DNA from: Prosthecobacter debontii
GTDB lineage: Bacteria > Verrucomicrobiota > Verrucomicrobiia > Verrucomicrobiales > Akkermansiaceae
DNA length: 52,876 nt
Reading direction: 5' to 3'
NCBI GenBank assembly: GCA_945870855.1
Contig: CAMBTP010000016.1
Span: forward strand, 1 to 52,876
Part shown: positions 26,773 to 36,360 of the stretch, piece by piece
Layout: every line of letters begins with the position of its first letter
Numbering within the stretch: position 1 is the stretch's first letter
Position numbers and translations under genes: made by a program
The notes under the pieces: model-generated
What the model was told of the DNA's origin: nothing
The model's input: only the letters and a program-made list of their open reading frames with translations
Databases searched by the model: none

Positions 26773-28362
26773 ATGCTCCGCACCATGCGCAACGCACAAT
26801 CCCTCACAACCATGCTAGCCGTTTTCCTGACGGCCACCTTGATGACGGAAGCGCGCACGCTTTCCAATCGAGAAGTCCTCATCCTGTTCAACAAGGCCAA
26901 CCCAGAATCCGCGCGCTTGGCAGAAGCTTATCAGAAAGTGCGCGCCATTCCTGCGGATCAGATTCTCGGCCTGACCATGCCGTTGAAGGCAGATATCACG
27001 CGGGATGAATACGAGTCTTCCATCGCGAAGCCGTTGCGGAAAGCGTTCGATGAAAAGGGCTGGTGGAAGCGGCAGCGTGATCCGCAAGGTCTGTTGCTGC
27101 CGACTGAAAATAAAATCCGCGCCATCGTATTAATGCGCGGGGTGCCGTTGCGCATCCAGCCCGTTCCGACAAAACCTGAGGAAGGTGCAAAGCCTCCACC
27201 CGATCCCATCTCGCCACGCGATGAAGCCTGTGTGGACTCGGAGCTCGCCATGTTCGGGATCGAATCATTGCCTACGAAGGGCGTGCTGAAAAACTCCTTT
27301 TTTGAAAGCGAGAAGACCCTTTCGGAAACATACTTTACGTTTTTTATCCTCACCGCCCGGATCGATGCTCCGACCATTGCGACATGCAAGCAGATGATTA
27401 AAGACGCGGTGGATACCGAAAACCACGGCCTTTGGGGAAGGGCTTACGTGGATGTCGCGAACAAGTTTCCCGAGGGCGACATGTGGCTGAACAAAGTGAT
27501 CTCACAAAATATGGGTATCGGCATCCCGACGGTGACCGACCGCTTCAACGACACCCTGCCGAAGAACTATCCCATGACAGATGCGGCCATTTATTACGGC
27601 TGGTATGATGGAGACGTCAGCGGCCCCTTCCTGAACCCATCCTTCATCTTCCGCCCCGGTGCGGTGGCTGTGCACCTGCATTCCTTCAGCGCGGATCAGC
27701 TATCGAATCCACACAAGAACTGGTGCGCTCCGTTGCTCACGCGTGGTGCGGCGGCGACTGTCGGCAACGTTTACGAACCCTACCTTCATCTCACCCACCA
27801 CTTCGACATCATGCACGACCGACTATTAAAAGGCTGGAGCTTCGCCGAGGCGGCTTGGGCAGCGATGCCTGTCACTTCCTGGCAGGGCGTGGTGTTAGGC
27901 GATCCGCTTTACCGACCTTTCATGCACATCGATGGCACCGGTGAAAAGCGCGCGGAGGACCGGGATTTTCGCGCCCTCCGCGCCGCCATGAGGCAATGGC
28001 CAGATGCGACGAAAGAGCGCAGGAAAAAGCTTGTGGATGCAGCCGAGAAACTGAAATCCGGACACCTTGCGGAAGGCCTTGCTCTCGAATACATGGAGCA
28101 GGGCGACATGCCCAACGCCCGCCTCTGGCTCACAAAGGCCAAGGATTTTCACACCACCAAAGAAGATAAACTGCGACAGGATATCCAGATCATCGCTATC
28201 GAGCGCGCCGCGAAAAATAACCCCGCCGCCATTACCGGACTACGCAATGCCAAGGCGGAGTATGGCACACTCTCAGAGACCGAAGCGCTTTCCGGTTGGC
28301 TCAACATCCTCGATCCCCCGCCCCCACCCATCGCCGATCCCACCAAAATCCCAAAGCAATAG
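26773..28362 (+). CDS. TIGR03790-family exported protein of unknown function
   Basis: 529 aa with a signal peptide (about 1-30). The family hallmarks are NREVLILFNKANPESARLAEAY near the mature N-terminus, then the block around PTENKIRAIVLMRGVPLRI and a later GWYDGDVSG segment. Residues about 395-510 are helical, repeat-like (TPR-type appearance), followed by a Pro-rich end. I know the family mainly from Verrucomicrobiota and relatives, and no activity is established. The DUF2851 gene follows after 42 bp on the same strand. Confidence 0.75.
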   Translation: MLRTMRNAQSLTTMLAVFLTATLMTEARTLSNREVLILFNKANPESARLAEAYQKVRAIPADQILGLTMPLKADITRDEYESSIAKPLRKAFDEKGWWKRQRDPQGLLLPTENKIRAIVLMRGVPLRIQPVPTKPEEGAKPPPDPISPRDEACVDSELAMFGIESLPTKGVLKNSFFESEKTLSETYFTFFILTARIDAPTIATCKQMIKDAVDTENHGLWGRAYVDVANKFPEGDMWLNKVISQNMGIGIPTVTDRFNDTLPKNYPMTDAAIYYGWYDGDVSGPFLNPSFIFRPGAVAVHLHSFSADQLSNPHKNWCAPLLTRGAAATVGNVYEPYLHLTHHFDIMHDRLLKGWSFAEAAWAAMPVTSWQGVVLGDPLYRPFMHIDGTGEKRAEDRDFRALRAAMRQWPDATKERRKKLVDAAEKLKSGHLAEGLALEYMEQGDMPNARLWLTKAKDFHTTKEDKLRQDIQIIAIERAAKNNPAAITGLRNAKAEYGTLSETEALSGWLNILDPPPPPIADPTKIPKQ

Positions 28363-28404
28363 GGATTGTTCCTTGAGAGTTGAATTTTGATAATTGAAAT
28401 TTAA

Positions 28405-29778
28405 ATGAACTACGGATTTTTACTAGAAAGCGTATGGCATCCTCCTCTGGCATTCGAGGAAGTTGCCGTGCCGAAATTTCCGCCCGAATTGGAGTTGCAA
28501 GCACTGTGGTTTTCCGGCGCGTTCGGACGCGATTTCCGGCTCAAGGACGGGCGAGTTCTGCGCATCGTCCAGTTCGGGGAGTGGAATCATGGCGCAGGGC
28601 CGGACTTCGCCCACGCTGCCATCGAGATCGACGGCAGCCCTTTCACCGGCGACCTTGAGATAGACACTTGCACTGCTGATTGGGAAGCGCACGGCCATTC
28701 CACGAACCCTGCCTTTTCTAATACTATCCTGCACGTCGCCTTCCAACCGACCGCACGCCAAACCTTTATCCGCACCTCGAATCACCGCCAAGTGCCCGAG
28801 CTGTTGATTAGCGCCTCCCAGCTTTCCGATGCACTGAATCTCCCCGCGCGCGAGACAGCAATCGCGATCCCTGGTCGCTGCCTTGAGCCTCTGAAACGGA
28901 TGCCGAAACTTTCCGTCGAGCGCTTGCTGCAGGAGGCTGCGATTCGCCGTGCCACACAGAAGTCCGCGCGTTTCCTCCGCACCGTCGAGGCGCACGATTT
29001 CGACTCAGCCCTTTTCCAAGCAACCGCAGAGACTTTGGGTTACGGAGGAAATACCTTGCCGATGAAACTGCTCGCCCAGCGCGCACCAATCGCTTCCCTC
29101 AGAGCGAGCATCGCCGAAGCCGAGGCGATCCTGCTCGGCACCGCCGGTTTCCTCGATGCCGAGATCCACCGCCGCGCACCAGACGACACCCGCGAATACC
29201 TCTCCGCACTGTGGGAGACTTGGTGGAAAATCCGCCCGAACCACGAGCCACCAGATAGCAGACTACCGGTTTGGAAAACGCACGGCCAGCGCCCCGCAAA
29301 CCACCCGCACCGCCGCGTCGGAGGCATGTCGGCGCTCGTCGCACGCTGGCCGGAATACCGCCGCCTCGTAATGGCCGCGCCGTTTTCCGTAAAGCCGCTC
29401 ACCGATTTTCTCCATGCCCTGCGCCACGATTTCTGGTCTCACCACCACACCCTCACCTCTGAACGCAGCGGCCAGGCGATCTCGGTCTTCGGGAAAAACC
29501 TAGCTCTCGAACTCTCCGCAAACCACCTCATCCCGCTCGCAATGCATGAGGGGCGCTTCACTTTCCGCGATTACCATAAGCTCCGCCACGCCGCCACCAA
29601 CCAGAAACTGAAACGCTGCGGCATCCGCCTCTTCGGCTCAGAAAAAGAGGCACAGCCTTTCCTCCGCCGCCTTTCCCATCAACAGGCATTGCTGCAACTC
29701 TACCACGATTTCTGCCTCGAGGATTTCACCGGCTGCGACAACTGCCCCTTCCCCGAGCAACTCGCGCAGTGGAGATGA
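28405..29778 (+). CDS. DUF2851-family protein
   Basis: 457 aa, soluble, no signal peptide. The N-terminal half contains the family's conserved blocks LQALWFSGAFGRDFRL, QFGEWNHGAGPDF and GDLEIDTCTADWEAHGH. The acidic and histidine residues there (EWNHGAGPDF, GDLEID) look like a metal or nuclease-type site, though nothing is proven. The C-terminus has a Cys pair in CDNCPFPEQ. It lies 42 bp downstream of the TIGR03790 gene, possibly cotranscribed. The tRNA-Asn gene follows after about 120 bp. Confidence 0.75.
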   Translation: MNYGFLLESVWHPPLAFEEVAVPKFPPELELQALWFSGAFGRDFRLKDGRVLRIVQFGEWNHGAGPDFAHAAIEIDGSPFTGDLEIDTCTADWEAHGHSTNPAFSNTILHVAFQPTARQTFIRTSNHRQVPELLISASQLSDALNLPARETAIAIPGRCLEPLKRMPKLSVERLLQEAAIRRATQKSARFLRTVEAHDFDSALFQATAETLGYGGNTLPMKLLAQRAPIASLRASIAEAEAILLGTAGFLDAEIHRRAPDDTREYLSALWETWWKIRPNHEPPDSRLPVWKTHGQRPANHPHRRVGGMSALVARWPEYRRLVMAAPFSVKPLTDFLHALRHDFWSHHHTLTSERSGQAISVFGKNLALELSANHLIPLAMHEGRFTFRDYHKLRHAATNQKLKRCGIRLFGSEKEAQPFLRRLSHQQALLQLYHDFCLEDFTGCDNCPFPEQLAQWR

Positions 29779-29900
29779 ACCACGAGCAGGAACAGACACA
29801 GCCTGAGGAAAATCCTCTCGATAGGCATTTTTCCCTTGCAAGCCTGGGCAAGGGAATCCCATCTTCCGCCCACGTCGCCACCAGCGGCGGACTTTCCAAA

Positions 29901-29975
29901 TCCGGTGTAGCTCAGCGGCAGAGCGGGTGACTGTTAATCACTAGGTCGTAGGTTCGATCCCTACCGCCGGAGCCA
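29901..29975 (+). tRNA. tRNA-Asn (anticodon GTT)
   Basis: 75 nt including an encoded CCA. The acceptor arm TCCGGTG/CGCCGGA with one G-T pair, D arm GCTC/GAGC, anticodon loop CTGTTAA, T arm GTAGG/CCTAC and discriminator G are all intact. Confidence 0.96.
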
Positions 29976-30055
29976 TTTTCATAAGGCATTGCTGGTTCGG
30001 TTATCACGGAGTTGCCAACATCTCAAACAGATAGGGGCTTGATTCCCTGAGCGGG

Positions 30056-30157
30056 ATGGAGCGGAAGTTGAGTATCAAAATAATTCTCGCAATCGCGGTT
30101 TTGATGCTTGGGACGGCAATTCCCACGTTGTTCATCCTTGCAAGATATGGAGCGTGA
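30056..30157 (+). CDS. possible 33-residue single-TM peptide
   Basis: A short frame between tRNA-Asn and the YjdM-like gene encodes a basic start (MERKLSIK) followed by one hydrophobic stretch (IILAIAVLMLGTAIPTLFIL) and a short ARYGA end. The composition is that of a small membrane protein. The upstream GAGCGGG is only a modest ribosome site. It could be chance. Confidence 0.35.
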   Translation: MERKLSIKIILAIAVLMLGTAIPTLFILARYGA

Positions 30158-30203
30158 TCTTTGAATCCATGCGATTCATATCCTTAGCCTGTCACCCCAC
30201 ACC

Positions 30204-30542
30204 ATGCCCGCTCTCACCTGCCCACTTTGCACAATGGACGATGTCCTGTCTTTTTCCGATCATCTGGAATGCGCGACATGCGGCCATGAGTGGAAAGCAG
30301 AGGAAGTGGAAACCGCTCCCGCCGTCCGCGTAGTCAAGGACGCCCACGGCAATATCCTCGAAAACGGCGACATCGTAGCCATGGTCACTGATCTAAAACT
30401 AAAAGGCACATCCGAGACTCTGAAGACCGGCACGAAATCCAAGCCCATCCGTCTGGTGGAGGGCGACCATGAGATCGACTGCCGGATGAACGGCTTGTCG
30501 ATCGCGCTCAAGGCTTGCTACGTGAAGAAGGTCACTCAGTAA
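30204..30542 (+). CDS. yjdM: YjdM/PhnA-like zinc-ribbon protein
   Basis: 112 aa. The N-terminal zinc ribbon has CPLC (6-9) and CATC (about 23-26). The C-terminal PhnA-type domain includes VKDAHGNILENGDIV, GTKSKPIRLVEGDHEIDC and a YVKKV end. Length matches the family. The old link to phosphonate metabolism is not functionally supported for YjdM-type proteins, so the role is unknown. The tgt gene starts 3 bp downstream. Confidence 0.85.
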   Translation: MPALTCPLCTMDDVLSFSDHLECATCGHEWKAEEVETAPAVRVVKDAHGNILENGDIVAMVTDLKLKGTSETLKTGTKSKPIRLVEGDHEIDCRMNGLSIALKACYVKKVTQ

Positions 30543-30544
30543 AA

Positions 30545-31675
30545 ATGCCCTTCACCCTCCACGCCACCGACGGCTCTGCACGAGCCGGGACTCTCACTCT
30601 ACCGCACGGCGAGGTCGAGACGCCGATTTTCATGCCTGTCGGCACTCAGGGATCGGTGAAAACACTGCACCCCGCCGAACTGGACGAACTGGGCGCGCAG
30701 ATCATCTTGGGAAATACTTACCACCTCTGGCTGCGCCCCGGCCATGAGTTGATCCGCGATTTCGGCGGCCTCCACGAGTTCACCAGCTGGCGCAAACCCA
30801 TGCTCACGGATTCCGGTGGATTCCAAGTGTGGTCGCTGGCGAAGATGCGGAAAATTACCGAGGAGGGCGTGCGTTTCCAATCCCACCTCGATGGGACGAA
30901 AATGATGCTCACCCCAGAGCTTTCCATGGAGATTCAGGCCGCGCTTGGATCGGACATCGCGATGCTTTTCGACGAGTGCCCACCTTATCCATGCGATGAG
31001 AAATATGCGGAGACATCGCTGGAGCTGACCACGCGTTGGGCGGGGCGCTGTAAGGAATGGGTTTCGGTAAACCAGCCGCTCACCGCCGGGAAGCCGCAGC
31101 AGCACTTCGGTATTGTGCAGGGTTCAATTTACGCGCACCTGCGCGAGCGTTCCGCCAAGGAACTGGTTGAACTCGGCTTCGATGGCTATGCGATCGGCGG
31201 AGTCTCTGTCGGCGAGCCAGAGCATGAGATGTTCCGTGCCATTGAGAACTCCGTGCCTTTCCTCCCCGCTGACAAGCCGCGCTACGCCATGGGGCTCGGC
31301 ACGCCACCGCAGATCCTGGAAATGATCGGTCGGGGCGTGGACATGTTCGATTGCGTGATGCCCACCCGCATCGCCCGCCACGGCGTCGCTTTCACACTGG
31401 ACGGCCCCATCCACATCAAAAACCTCGTCCACGCCAAAGACCCTGCTCCTCTTTGCGAATCCTGCCACCCTCATGTCGCCGGTTTCTCGCGGGCTTACCT
31501 ACGCCATCTTTTCCGGGCAGGCGAAATCCTCGCTTTACGGTTGCTTTCCTTCCATAATCTGCATTTCTACCTATCCCTCACCCGCCGGGCGCGACAAGCG
31601 ATCATCGAGGGGGATTTCGAAAATTTCAAAAAAACCTTCATTCAACGATACAACACCAAGCACACCACATTATGA
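30545..31675 (+). CDS. tgt: tRNA-guanine transglycosylase (queuine tRNA-ribosyltransferase)
   Basis: 376 aa from ATG 30545; a frame opening 30 bp upstream overlaps the YjdM-like gene and is less likely. The enzyme exchanges G34 of tRNAs with GUN anticodons for a queuosine precursor. Motifs seen are GTQGSVKTL, LGNTYHLWLRPG, LTDSGGFQVWSL, the GGVSVGEPEHEM loop that follows the base-binding site, and CVMPTRIARHG. The zinc-site region reads LCESCHPHVAGFSRAYLRH instead of the usual CxCxxC directly before FSRAYL, so the metal ligands may differ. It overlaps yajC by 4 bp. Confidence 0.93.
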   Translation: MPFTLHATDGSARAGTLTLPHGEVETPIFMPVGTQGSVKTLHPAELDELGAQIILGNTYHLWLRPGHELIRDFGGLHEFTSWRKPMLTDSGGFQVWSLAKMRKITEEGVRFQSHLDGTKMMLTPELSMEIQAALGSDIAMLFDECPPYPCDEKYAETSLELTTRWAGRCKEWVSVNQPLTAGKPQQHFGIVQGSIYAHLRERSAKELVELGFDGYAIGGVSVGEPEHEMFRAIENSVPFLPADKPRYAMGLGTPPQILEMIGRGVDMFDCVMPTRIARHGVAFTLDGPIHIKNLVHAKDPAPLCESCHPHVAGFSRAYLRHLFRAGEILALRLLSFHNLHFYLSLTRRARQAIIEGDFENFKKTFIQRYNTKHTTL

Positions 31676-32010
31676 ATTCACTTTTCCTCACACTCGCCAA
31701 CACCGCTGCTACCGCCAAACCCGAGGGCATCGCTGGGCTACTCGCCCGCCCGGAATTCATGATTGTGATCATGATCGTGATGTTCTATTTCCTCCTCATC
31801 CGCCCGCAGCAGCGCCAGCGCAAAGAGCAAGCAGCCCGAGTCGCAGCCCTGAAAAGCGGCGACAAGGTGATCACCTCTGCCGGCCTCCACGGCATTGTCC
31901 ATAATGTGAAGGATACGACCGTGATGGTAAAAGTAGCCGAGGGCACGATCCTCGAATTCGACAAACCCGCCATTGCTACTGTCACCAAGAAAGAGACCAA
32001 GGAAGCCTAA
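31672..32010 (+). CDS. yajC: preprotein translocase subunit YajC
   Basis: 112 aa. It has one TM (about 27-45, EFMIVIMIVMFYFLLI) followed by the signature RPQQRQRKEQ, then the soluble domain (LKSGDKVITSAGLHG). It associates with SecDF at the inner membrane. The start overlaps the tgt stop (ATGA), and secDF begins 50 bp downstream: the widespread tgt-yajC-secDF order. Confidence 0.95.
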   Translation: MNSLFLTLANTAATAKPEGIAGLLARPEFMIVIMIVMFYFLLIRPQQRQRKEQAARVAALKSGDKVITSAGLHGIVHNVKDTTVMVKVAEGTILEFDKPAIATVTKKETKEA

Positions 32011-32060
32011 TACTTTCTCATTTTCGCCCGCGCTGATAACCGTTTACAACCCTCTCTACC

Positions 32061-34499
32061 ATGCTCGCCCTCGTATTTTTCAAGGATCCGCTCACTCTGT
32101 TCACCATCGGCCTCACGCTGCTGATCCTCTTTTTCTGGTATTTCGCCACCGAGATCGAGACTAGGAAACGCAATGTCGGCACGGTTCTCCTCTTTGGAAT
32201 TTGCGGACTCTGCGCCCTCGCCATCTTTCCTCCGAAAGAGCGCCTTAAGGCAGGTATCGATATCGCCGGTGGCTCGGCCTTTTTCCTGCGCATCCAGCCG
32301 AAGGAAAATGCAAATGGTCAGGAAATGCCGGTAACTCCCGATCAAGTCCAGGAGGCGATTCGTGTAATCCAAGGACGCCTCGACTCCATGGGAACAGCAG
32401 AGCCACTTATCGTTGCTCAGGGTGATGACGGTATCCTAGTTCAAATGCCGGGCGTGAAGCCGGAGGAATCGGCAGAAATCCGCAAGACCCTAGAGACTGT
32501 GGCAAAGCTTGAATTGCGCGAGGTTTCCCCACGCAACAACGAGATCGGCAAGGACGGCAAATCCCTGGCCAAACGCGTACTCGACGGCGATGAGATCGTA
32601 CCAGGATACCGCGCCTACGAACTCACCCAAAAGGACGAGAATGGCAACGAGACCACCACTCCGATTCTCCTCAACCGCAGGGCAGCACTCGGCGGTTCCG
32701 ATATCGTCAACGCATACCCCTCCCCTAGCAGCATAGACTCAGTGGACATTACGCTGAATAATCTGGGCACTGACAAAATGATCGCACTCACCCAGCACAT
32801 GCGTCCGAATATTGACAGGATCGCGATCGTCCTCGACGGCATTGTTAAAAGCGCTCCGGTCGTTCAGAGTGTCCCGCTGGGCAAGAATTTCGTAATCAAT
32901 GGCCTAGACGAAGCCGGCGAAACCCGACAGCTCGCAAACGCGCTGATGAACCCTCTGGAAAATCCGCTCGAAGTGGAGGAGGAGCGCAGTGTTTCACCTA
33001 CTCTCGGCGCTGCCATCGTGAAACAAGGTATCTGGTCCGGCCTCATCGGCCTGGCAATTACCGCCGTTTTCGTCCTCATCTATTACCGCACGGGCGGCAT
33101 CGTCGCTCTCGTCGGGCTGATTGTGAACGGCCTGATGCTCTTTGGAGCCATGGCGATGTTTGGCTTCACCTTCTCGCTTCCCGGCATCGCCGGTATCATC
33201 CTAACCATCGGTCTCGCGGTCGATGCGAACGTCCTGATCTACGAGCGTCTCCGTGAAGAACTAGAGAACGGCAAATCCCTAAAAAGCGCCATCGCCGCTT
33301 CCTACGATAAGGCTTTCTCGGCCATTTTCGATGCGAATATCACCTCGCTGATCTCATCGATTATTCTTTTCTCGATGGCCAGCGGCAGCATCAAGGGCTT
33401 CGCAGTGACGCTCACCATCGGCATCACTGCTTCGATGTTCTCAGCCATCCTCGTGACCCGCGTCCTTTTCCGCTGGGGTATAGACACGAATCTTCTAAGG
33501 AAAATGACTTTTCTCAACCTGATCAAGGCGACCAAAATCGACTTCCTCGCCGCTGCGAAAAAGACCGCGATCGTCTCCAGTATTTTCATTGTGATTTCAC
33601 TGGCTGCGTTTGCTCTAAAACGCGAAAGTTCCTTGGGAATCGATTTCACCGGTGGCACACGCATCCAGTTCCAGCTCGGCGAGAAAGAGGTAAAACTTGA
33701 AGAGGTGGACAAAGTCCTCTCCACCCTCACGCTTACTCGCGCAGCATTCCCGCAGATCGAGAGTAATCCGGCCACGGGTGCCCTGCTCAGTATTCGCACT
33801 GACAAGGCGGATGCCGAGAAGATCGTCAGCGCTCTGCGCTCAGAAATCCCCGTTTTCTCGGAAAAGAAAACGGACGGCTCCAACGAATATCTGATCGACG
33901 AATCCAAGGAGGAGGTATCCGCACTTATCGGCGGCTCTTTCATGCGGGAGTCTATTATTGCACTTGGCTTGGGTCTCATTGGCATTGCCATCTACATCAC
34001 GATCCGCTTCGAGTTCTCGTTCGCGCTCGGTGCCTTCATCGCGCTGCTTCATGATGTGATCATCTCGGTCGGCGTTGTCGTGCTACTTGGTCGCGAGCTT
34101 TCCCTAATCCATGTTGGCGCGATCCTCACGATCGCGGGTTACTCGATCAATGACACTATTGTTATTTTCGACCGTATTCGTGAAACAGTTCTTATCCGCA
34201 CAGGAGCCATCAAGGACGTCATGAACGAGGCGATCAACGCCACTCTCTCCCGCACGATCCTCACCTCTGCTACAACCATTGTGACCGTCGCGATTCTCTC
34301 GCTCTACGGTGGTTCTGCACTCAGAGATTTCTCCATCATGATCCTCATCGGCCTTGTGATCGGAACCTACTCATCTGTCTTCGTCGCCTCCCCCATCGTT
34401 CTTTGGTGGTCGCAACGCAAGGGCGGCGACCTCCGCAAGGACGTTCTTGCCACAACCCTCGCCGCCGAATCGGCGAAGGTCGATGCGGTAGAGGCATAA
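32061..34499 (+). CDS. secDF: fused SecD-SecF protein translocase accessory subunit
   Basis: 812 aa with about twelve TMs. The SecD half has GIDIAGGSAFFLRI, the periplasmic P1 region with IVLDGIVKSAPVVQ, and the TM4 signature GLAVDANVLIYERLREEL. The SecF half (from about residue 480) has GIDFTGGTRIQFQL and GYSINDTIVIFDRIRE. RND-type proton-driven SecDF pulls exported proteins outward after SecA. The SecD and SecF halves are joined in one polypeptide, as in several bacterial phyla. The last gene of the tgt-yajC-secDF cluster. Confidence 0.95.
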   Translation: MLALVFFKDPLTLFTIGLTLLILFFWYFATEIETRKRNVGTVLLFGICGLCALAIFPPKERLKAGIDIAGGSAFFLRIQPKENANGQEMPVTPDQVQEAIRVIQGRLDSMGTAEPLIVAQGDDGILVQMPGVKPEESAEIRKTLETVAKLELREVSPRNNEIGKDGKSLAKRVLDGDEIVPGYRAYELTQKDENGNETTTPILLNRRAALGGSDIVNAYPSPSSIDSVDITLNNLGTDKMIALTQHMRPNIDRIAIVLDGIVKSAPVVQSVPLGKNFVINGLDEAGETRQLANALMNPLENPLEVEEERSVSPTLGAAIVKQGIWSGLIGLAITAVFVLIYYRTGGIVALVGLIVNGLMLFGAMAMFGFTFSLPGIAGIILTIGLAVDANVLIYERLREELENGKSLKSAIAASYDKAFSAIFDANITSLISSIILFSMASGSIKGFAVTLTIGITASMFSAILVTRVLFRWGIDTNLLRKMTFLNLIKATKIDFLAAAKKTAIVSSIFIVISLAAFALKRESSLGIDFTGGTRIQFQLGEKEVKLEEVDKVLSTLTLTRAAFPQIESNPATGALLSIRTDKADAEKIVSALRSEIPVFSEKKTDGSNEYLIDESKEEVSALIGGSFMRESIIALGLGLIGIAIYITIRFEFSFALGAFIALLHDVIISVGVVVLLGRELSLIHVGAILTIAGYSINDTIVIFDRIRETVLIRTGAIKDVMNEAINATLSRTILTSATTIVTVAILSLYGGSALRDFSIMILIGLVIGTYSSVFVASPIVLWWSQRKGGDLRKDVLATTLAAESAKVDAVEA

Positions 34500-34637
34500 G
34501 GCTTAAATGGACATTGGGAATTTGAAATTAGGATATTAGGTTCTTAAGCTTAAACACTTGATAAAGCTTGGTCTTTTACTCCAGCGGGTGAGGCCATGCT
34601 ACTTAGGTTCAATCCTTAAGATCGATTTTACCAACCA

Positions 34638-35204
34638 CTAATTTCCTTTATGCAGACGTTTCTCAGGTCTTTCCGGTTTCACGGGCGGCCCTTTGGGTTT
34701 ATCTGCGCCGTTGATCTCGCCGTTGCTATCGGTGTCCATTCTCGTAAAAATCTGACGCCGCTTCTCCTCTGGCAGCTTTCCGAATAACTCGCCTTTGCTG
34801 AATTCCTCGAAATCGAGTCCGCCGCTTTTATCGGTATCCAGCTTCCGAAACTGACCCATAGCGCGGCGCTCGTTGTCGCGCCTCATCGCGACGATCTCCT
34901 CGCGTTCGATCAGGCCATCTCCATCTCGATCAAGCCGCCCGAAAATTTCCTCGCGATTGTTCTCAGGTAACCTCTCCATGCGTGGAGAAGCGAAAAACTC
35001 ACGCTTCGAGATATTGTCGTCACCGTCCCTATCCATGTGCTTGAACATCTCATCCGGGCCACCAAGAAACGGCCGCTTTTCGCCGTGATTTGGAGGTCTT
35101 CCTCCTTCAGGTGGCCGTCCCGCTTCGGGATGCCGATCACCTTCCGCCATCGCAGCGGATACCAGAACTGATGCTAGAATGCTGCCTGCAAGTATCGTTT
35201 TCAT
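34638..35204 (-). CDS. exported EF-hand protein with four calcium loops
   Basis: 188 aa with a signal peptide (about 1-20), then a Pro/Gly/Arg-rich linker. Four EF-hand loops follow: DRDGDDNISKRE, DRDGDGLIEREE, DTDKSGGLDFEE and DTDSNGEINGAD. The first three have full ligand patterns; the last has a less regular end. It probably binds Ca2+ in the periplasm or on the surface. Such proteins are common in this phylum and often of unknown role. It converges on secDF across 138 bp in which I see nothing. Confidence 0.85.
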   Translation of the reverse strand: MKTILAGSILASVLVSAAMAEGDRHPEAGRPPEGGRPPNHGEKRPFLGGPDEMFKHMDRDGDDNISKREFFASPRMERLPENNREEIFGRLDRDGDGLIEREEIVAMRRDNERRAMGQFRKLDTDKSGGLDFEEFSKGELFGKLPEEKRRQIFTRMDTDSNGEINGADKPKGPPVKPERPEKRLHKGN

Positions 35205-35324
35205 GGAAGTTTAGCGTTTGAAGTTTACGGGAACGGAGCAAACATACGTCAGCGCACTTGCAAACACCCGCAAACCGGAAAAGTTTCCACGAAATTCGCT
35301 CTCATCGTAAATAGTTTCCCGACC

Positions 35325-36227
35325 ATGCATATTCTCGATATCCTAAGCAGCCCGAAGCCCTCCCTATCCTTCGAGTTTTTTCCGCCGCGCGCCCAAGCCG
35401 CTTGGGACGAGCTTTACGAAACAATCCGCGACCTTGAGATCCTCTCGCCCTCTTTTGTCTCCGTCACTTACGGTGCCGGTGGTTCGACGCGTGAGCTGAC
35501 CCATGATCTCGTCCTACGCATCCGCCAGACTACCAATATCCCGCCCGTCCCGCATCTAACTTGCGTAGGCCACACAAAGGATGAGATCGACGCGATCCTC
35601 ACCCGCTACGCCGACGCCGGAGTCTCTAACATCCTCGCCCTGCGCGGCGATCCGCCGAAAGACCAGCCGAATTATGATTGGTCGCAGGGCGATTTCCGTT
35701 TTGCTGCGGATCTAGTGGCGCATATCCGTAAATTCAATGAATCTGGAAAGCACCCCGACCCTCGCGGCTTCGGAATCGGTGTCGCGGGTTTTCCCGAAGG
35801 CCACCCAGCCACCCCGAACCGCGTCGCAGAACTCGACTACATGAAGGCCAAGGTCGATGCCGGAGCGGACTATATTTGCACCCAGCTCTTCTTCGATAAT
35901 CATGATTTCTTCGACTACCGCGAACGCTGCGAGCTGGCCGGAATCCACATCCCGATCACCGCAGGAATCATGCCGGTTACATCCACCGGCAGCATGAAGC
36001 GCATGGCCGAACTCGCCGCCGGCGCCCGCTACCCAGCCAAGCTCATCAAGGCACTCGCCCGCGCAAAATCCAATCCGGAAGCCGTAGAGCGCGCTGGTAT
36101 TCACTACGCAGCACAACAATGCGCCGAGCTGCTGGATGCCGATATAGCAGGCATCCACCTCTACACGCTCAACAAATCCCACTCTACCCGCCAGATCTAC
36201 GCATCGCTCGGATTATTGGATTCTTGA
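35325..36227 (+). CDS. metF: methylenetetrahydrofolate reductase
   Basis: 300 aa, the usual length of bacterial MetF. It reduces 5,10-methylene-THF to 5-methyl-THF with a flavin for methionine synthesis. Visible motifs are LSFEFFPPR (N-terminal strand with the catalytic Glu), SVTYGAGGSTRE, HLTCVGHT, ILALRGDPP (flavin-binding) and QLFFDN. No SAM-type riboswitch is recognisable in the 120 bp upstream. It stands alone on its strand. Confidence 0.95.
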   Translation: MHILDILSSPKPSLSFEFFPPRAQAAWDELYETIRDLEILSPSFVSVTYGAGGSTRELTHDLVLRIRQTTNIPPVPHLTCVGHTKDEIDAILTRYADAGVSNILALRGDPPKDQPNYDWSQGDFRFAADLVAHIRKFNESGKHPDPRGFGIGVAGFPEGHPATPNRVAELDYMKAKVDAGADYICTQLFFDNHDFFDYRERCELAGIHIPITAGIMPVTSTGSMKRMAELAAGARYPAKLIKALARAKSNPEAVERAGIHYAAQQCAELLDADIAGIHLYTLNKSHSTRQIYASLGLLDS

Positions 36228-36274
36228 AAAATCACTTTTTTGAAAGATCCGGCACACGACGCACTTATTAATGT

Positions 36275-36359
36275 TTGTCGAAAGACAAGCGACTTGACCG
36301 AGACGCCTCCTGGTTAATGGGTTTTCCATGAGGATGATCGGCCGAGTCGCTCTTTTTTT
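36275..36359 (+). terminator. structured region with T-run after metF, candidate terminator
   Basis: A GAAA-tetraloop hairpin (TTGTC/GACAA, 36275-36288) is followed by AGCGACT at 36288-36294, which pairs with AGTCGCT at 36345-36351 just before seven T (36353-36359). The loop is long (50 nt), so the call is tentative. The rest of the 493-bp gap downstream is covered by the next three entries. Confidence 0.35.
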
Positions 36360-36360
36360 G

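Noticed and set aside
29830..29855. Hairpin CCCTTG/CAAGGG before tRNA-Asn as terminator of DUF2851
   Set aside because: The T-run is on the wrong side for the plus strand and no minus-strand gene would use it.
29775..29934. Short frame overlapping the DUF2851 stop by ATGA
   Set aside because: It runs into the tRNA-Asn gene and has no recognisable features.
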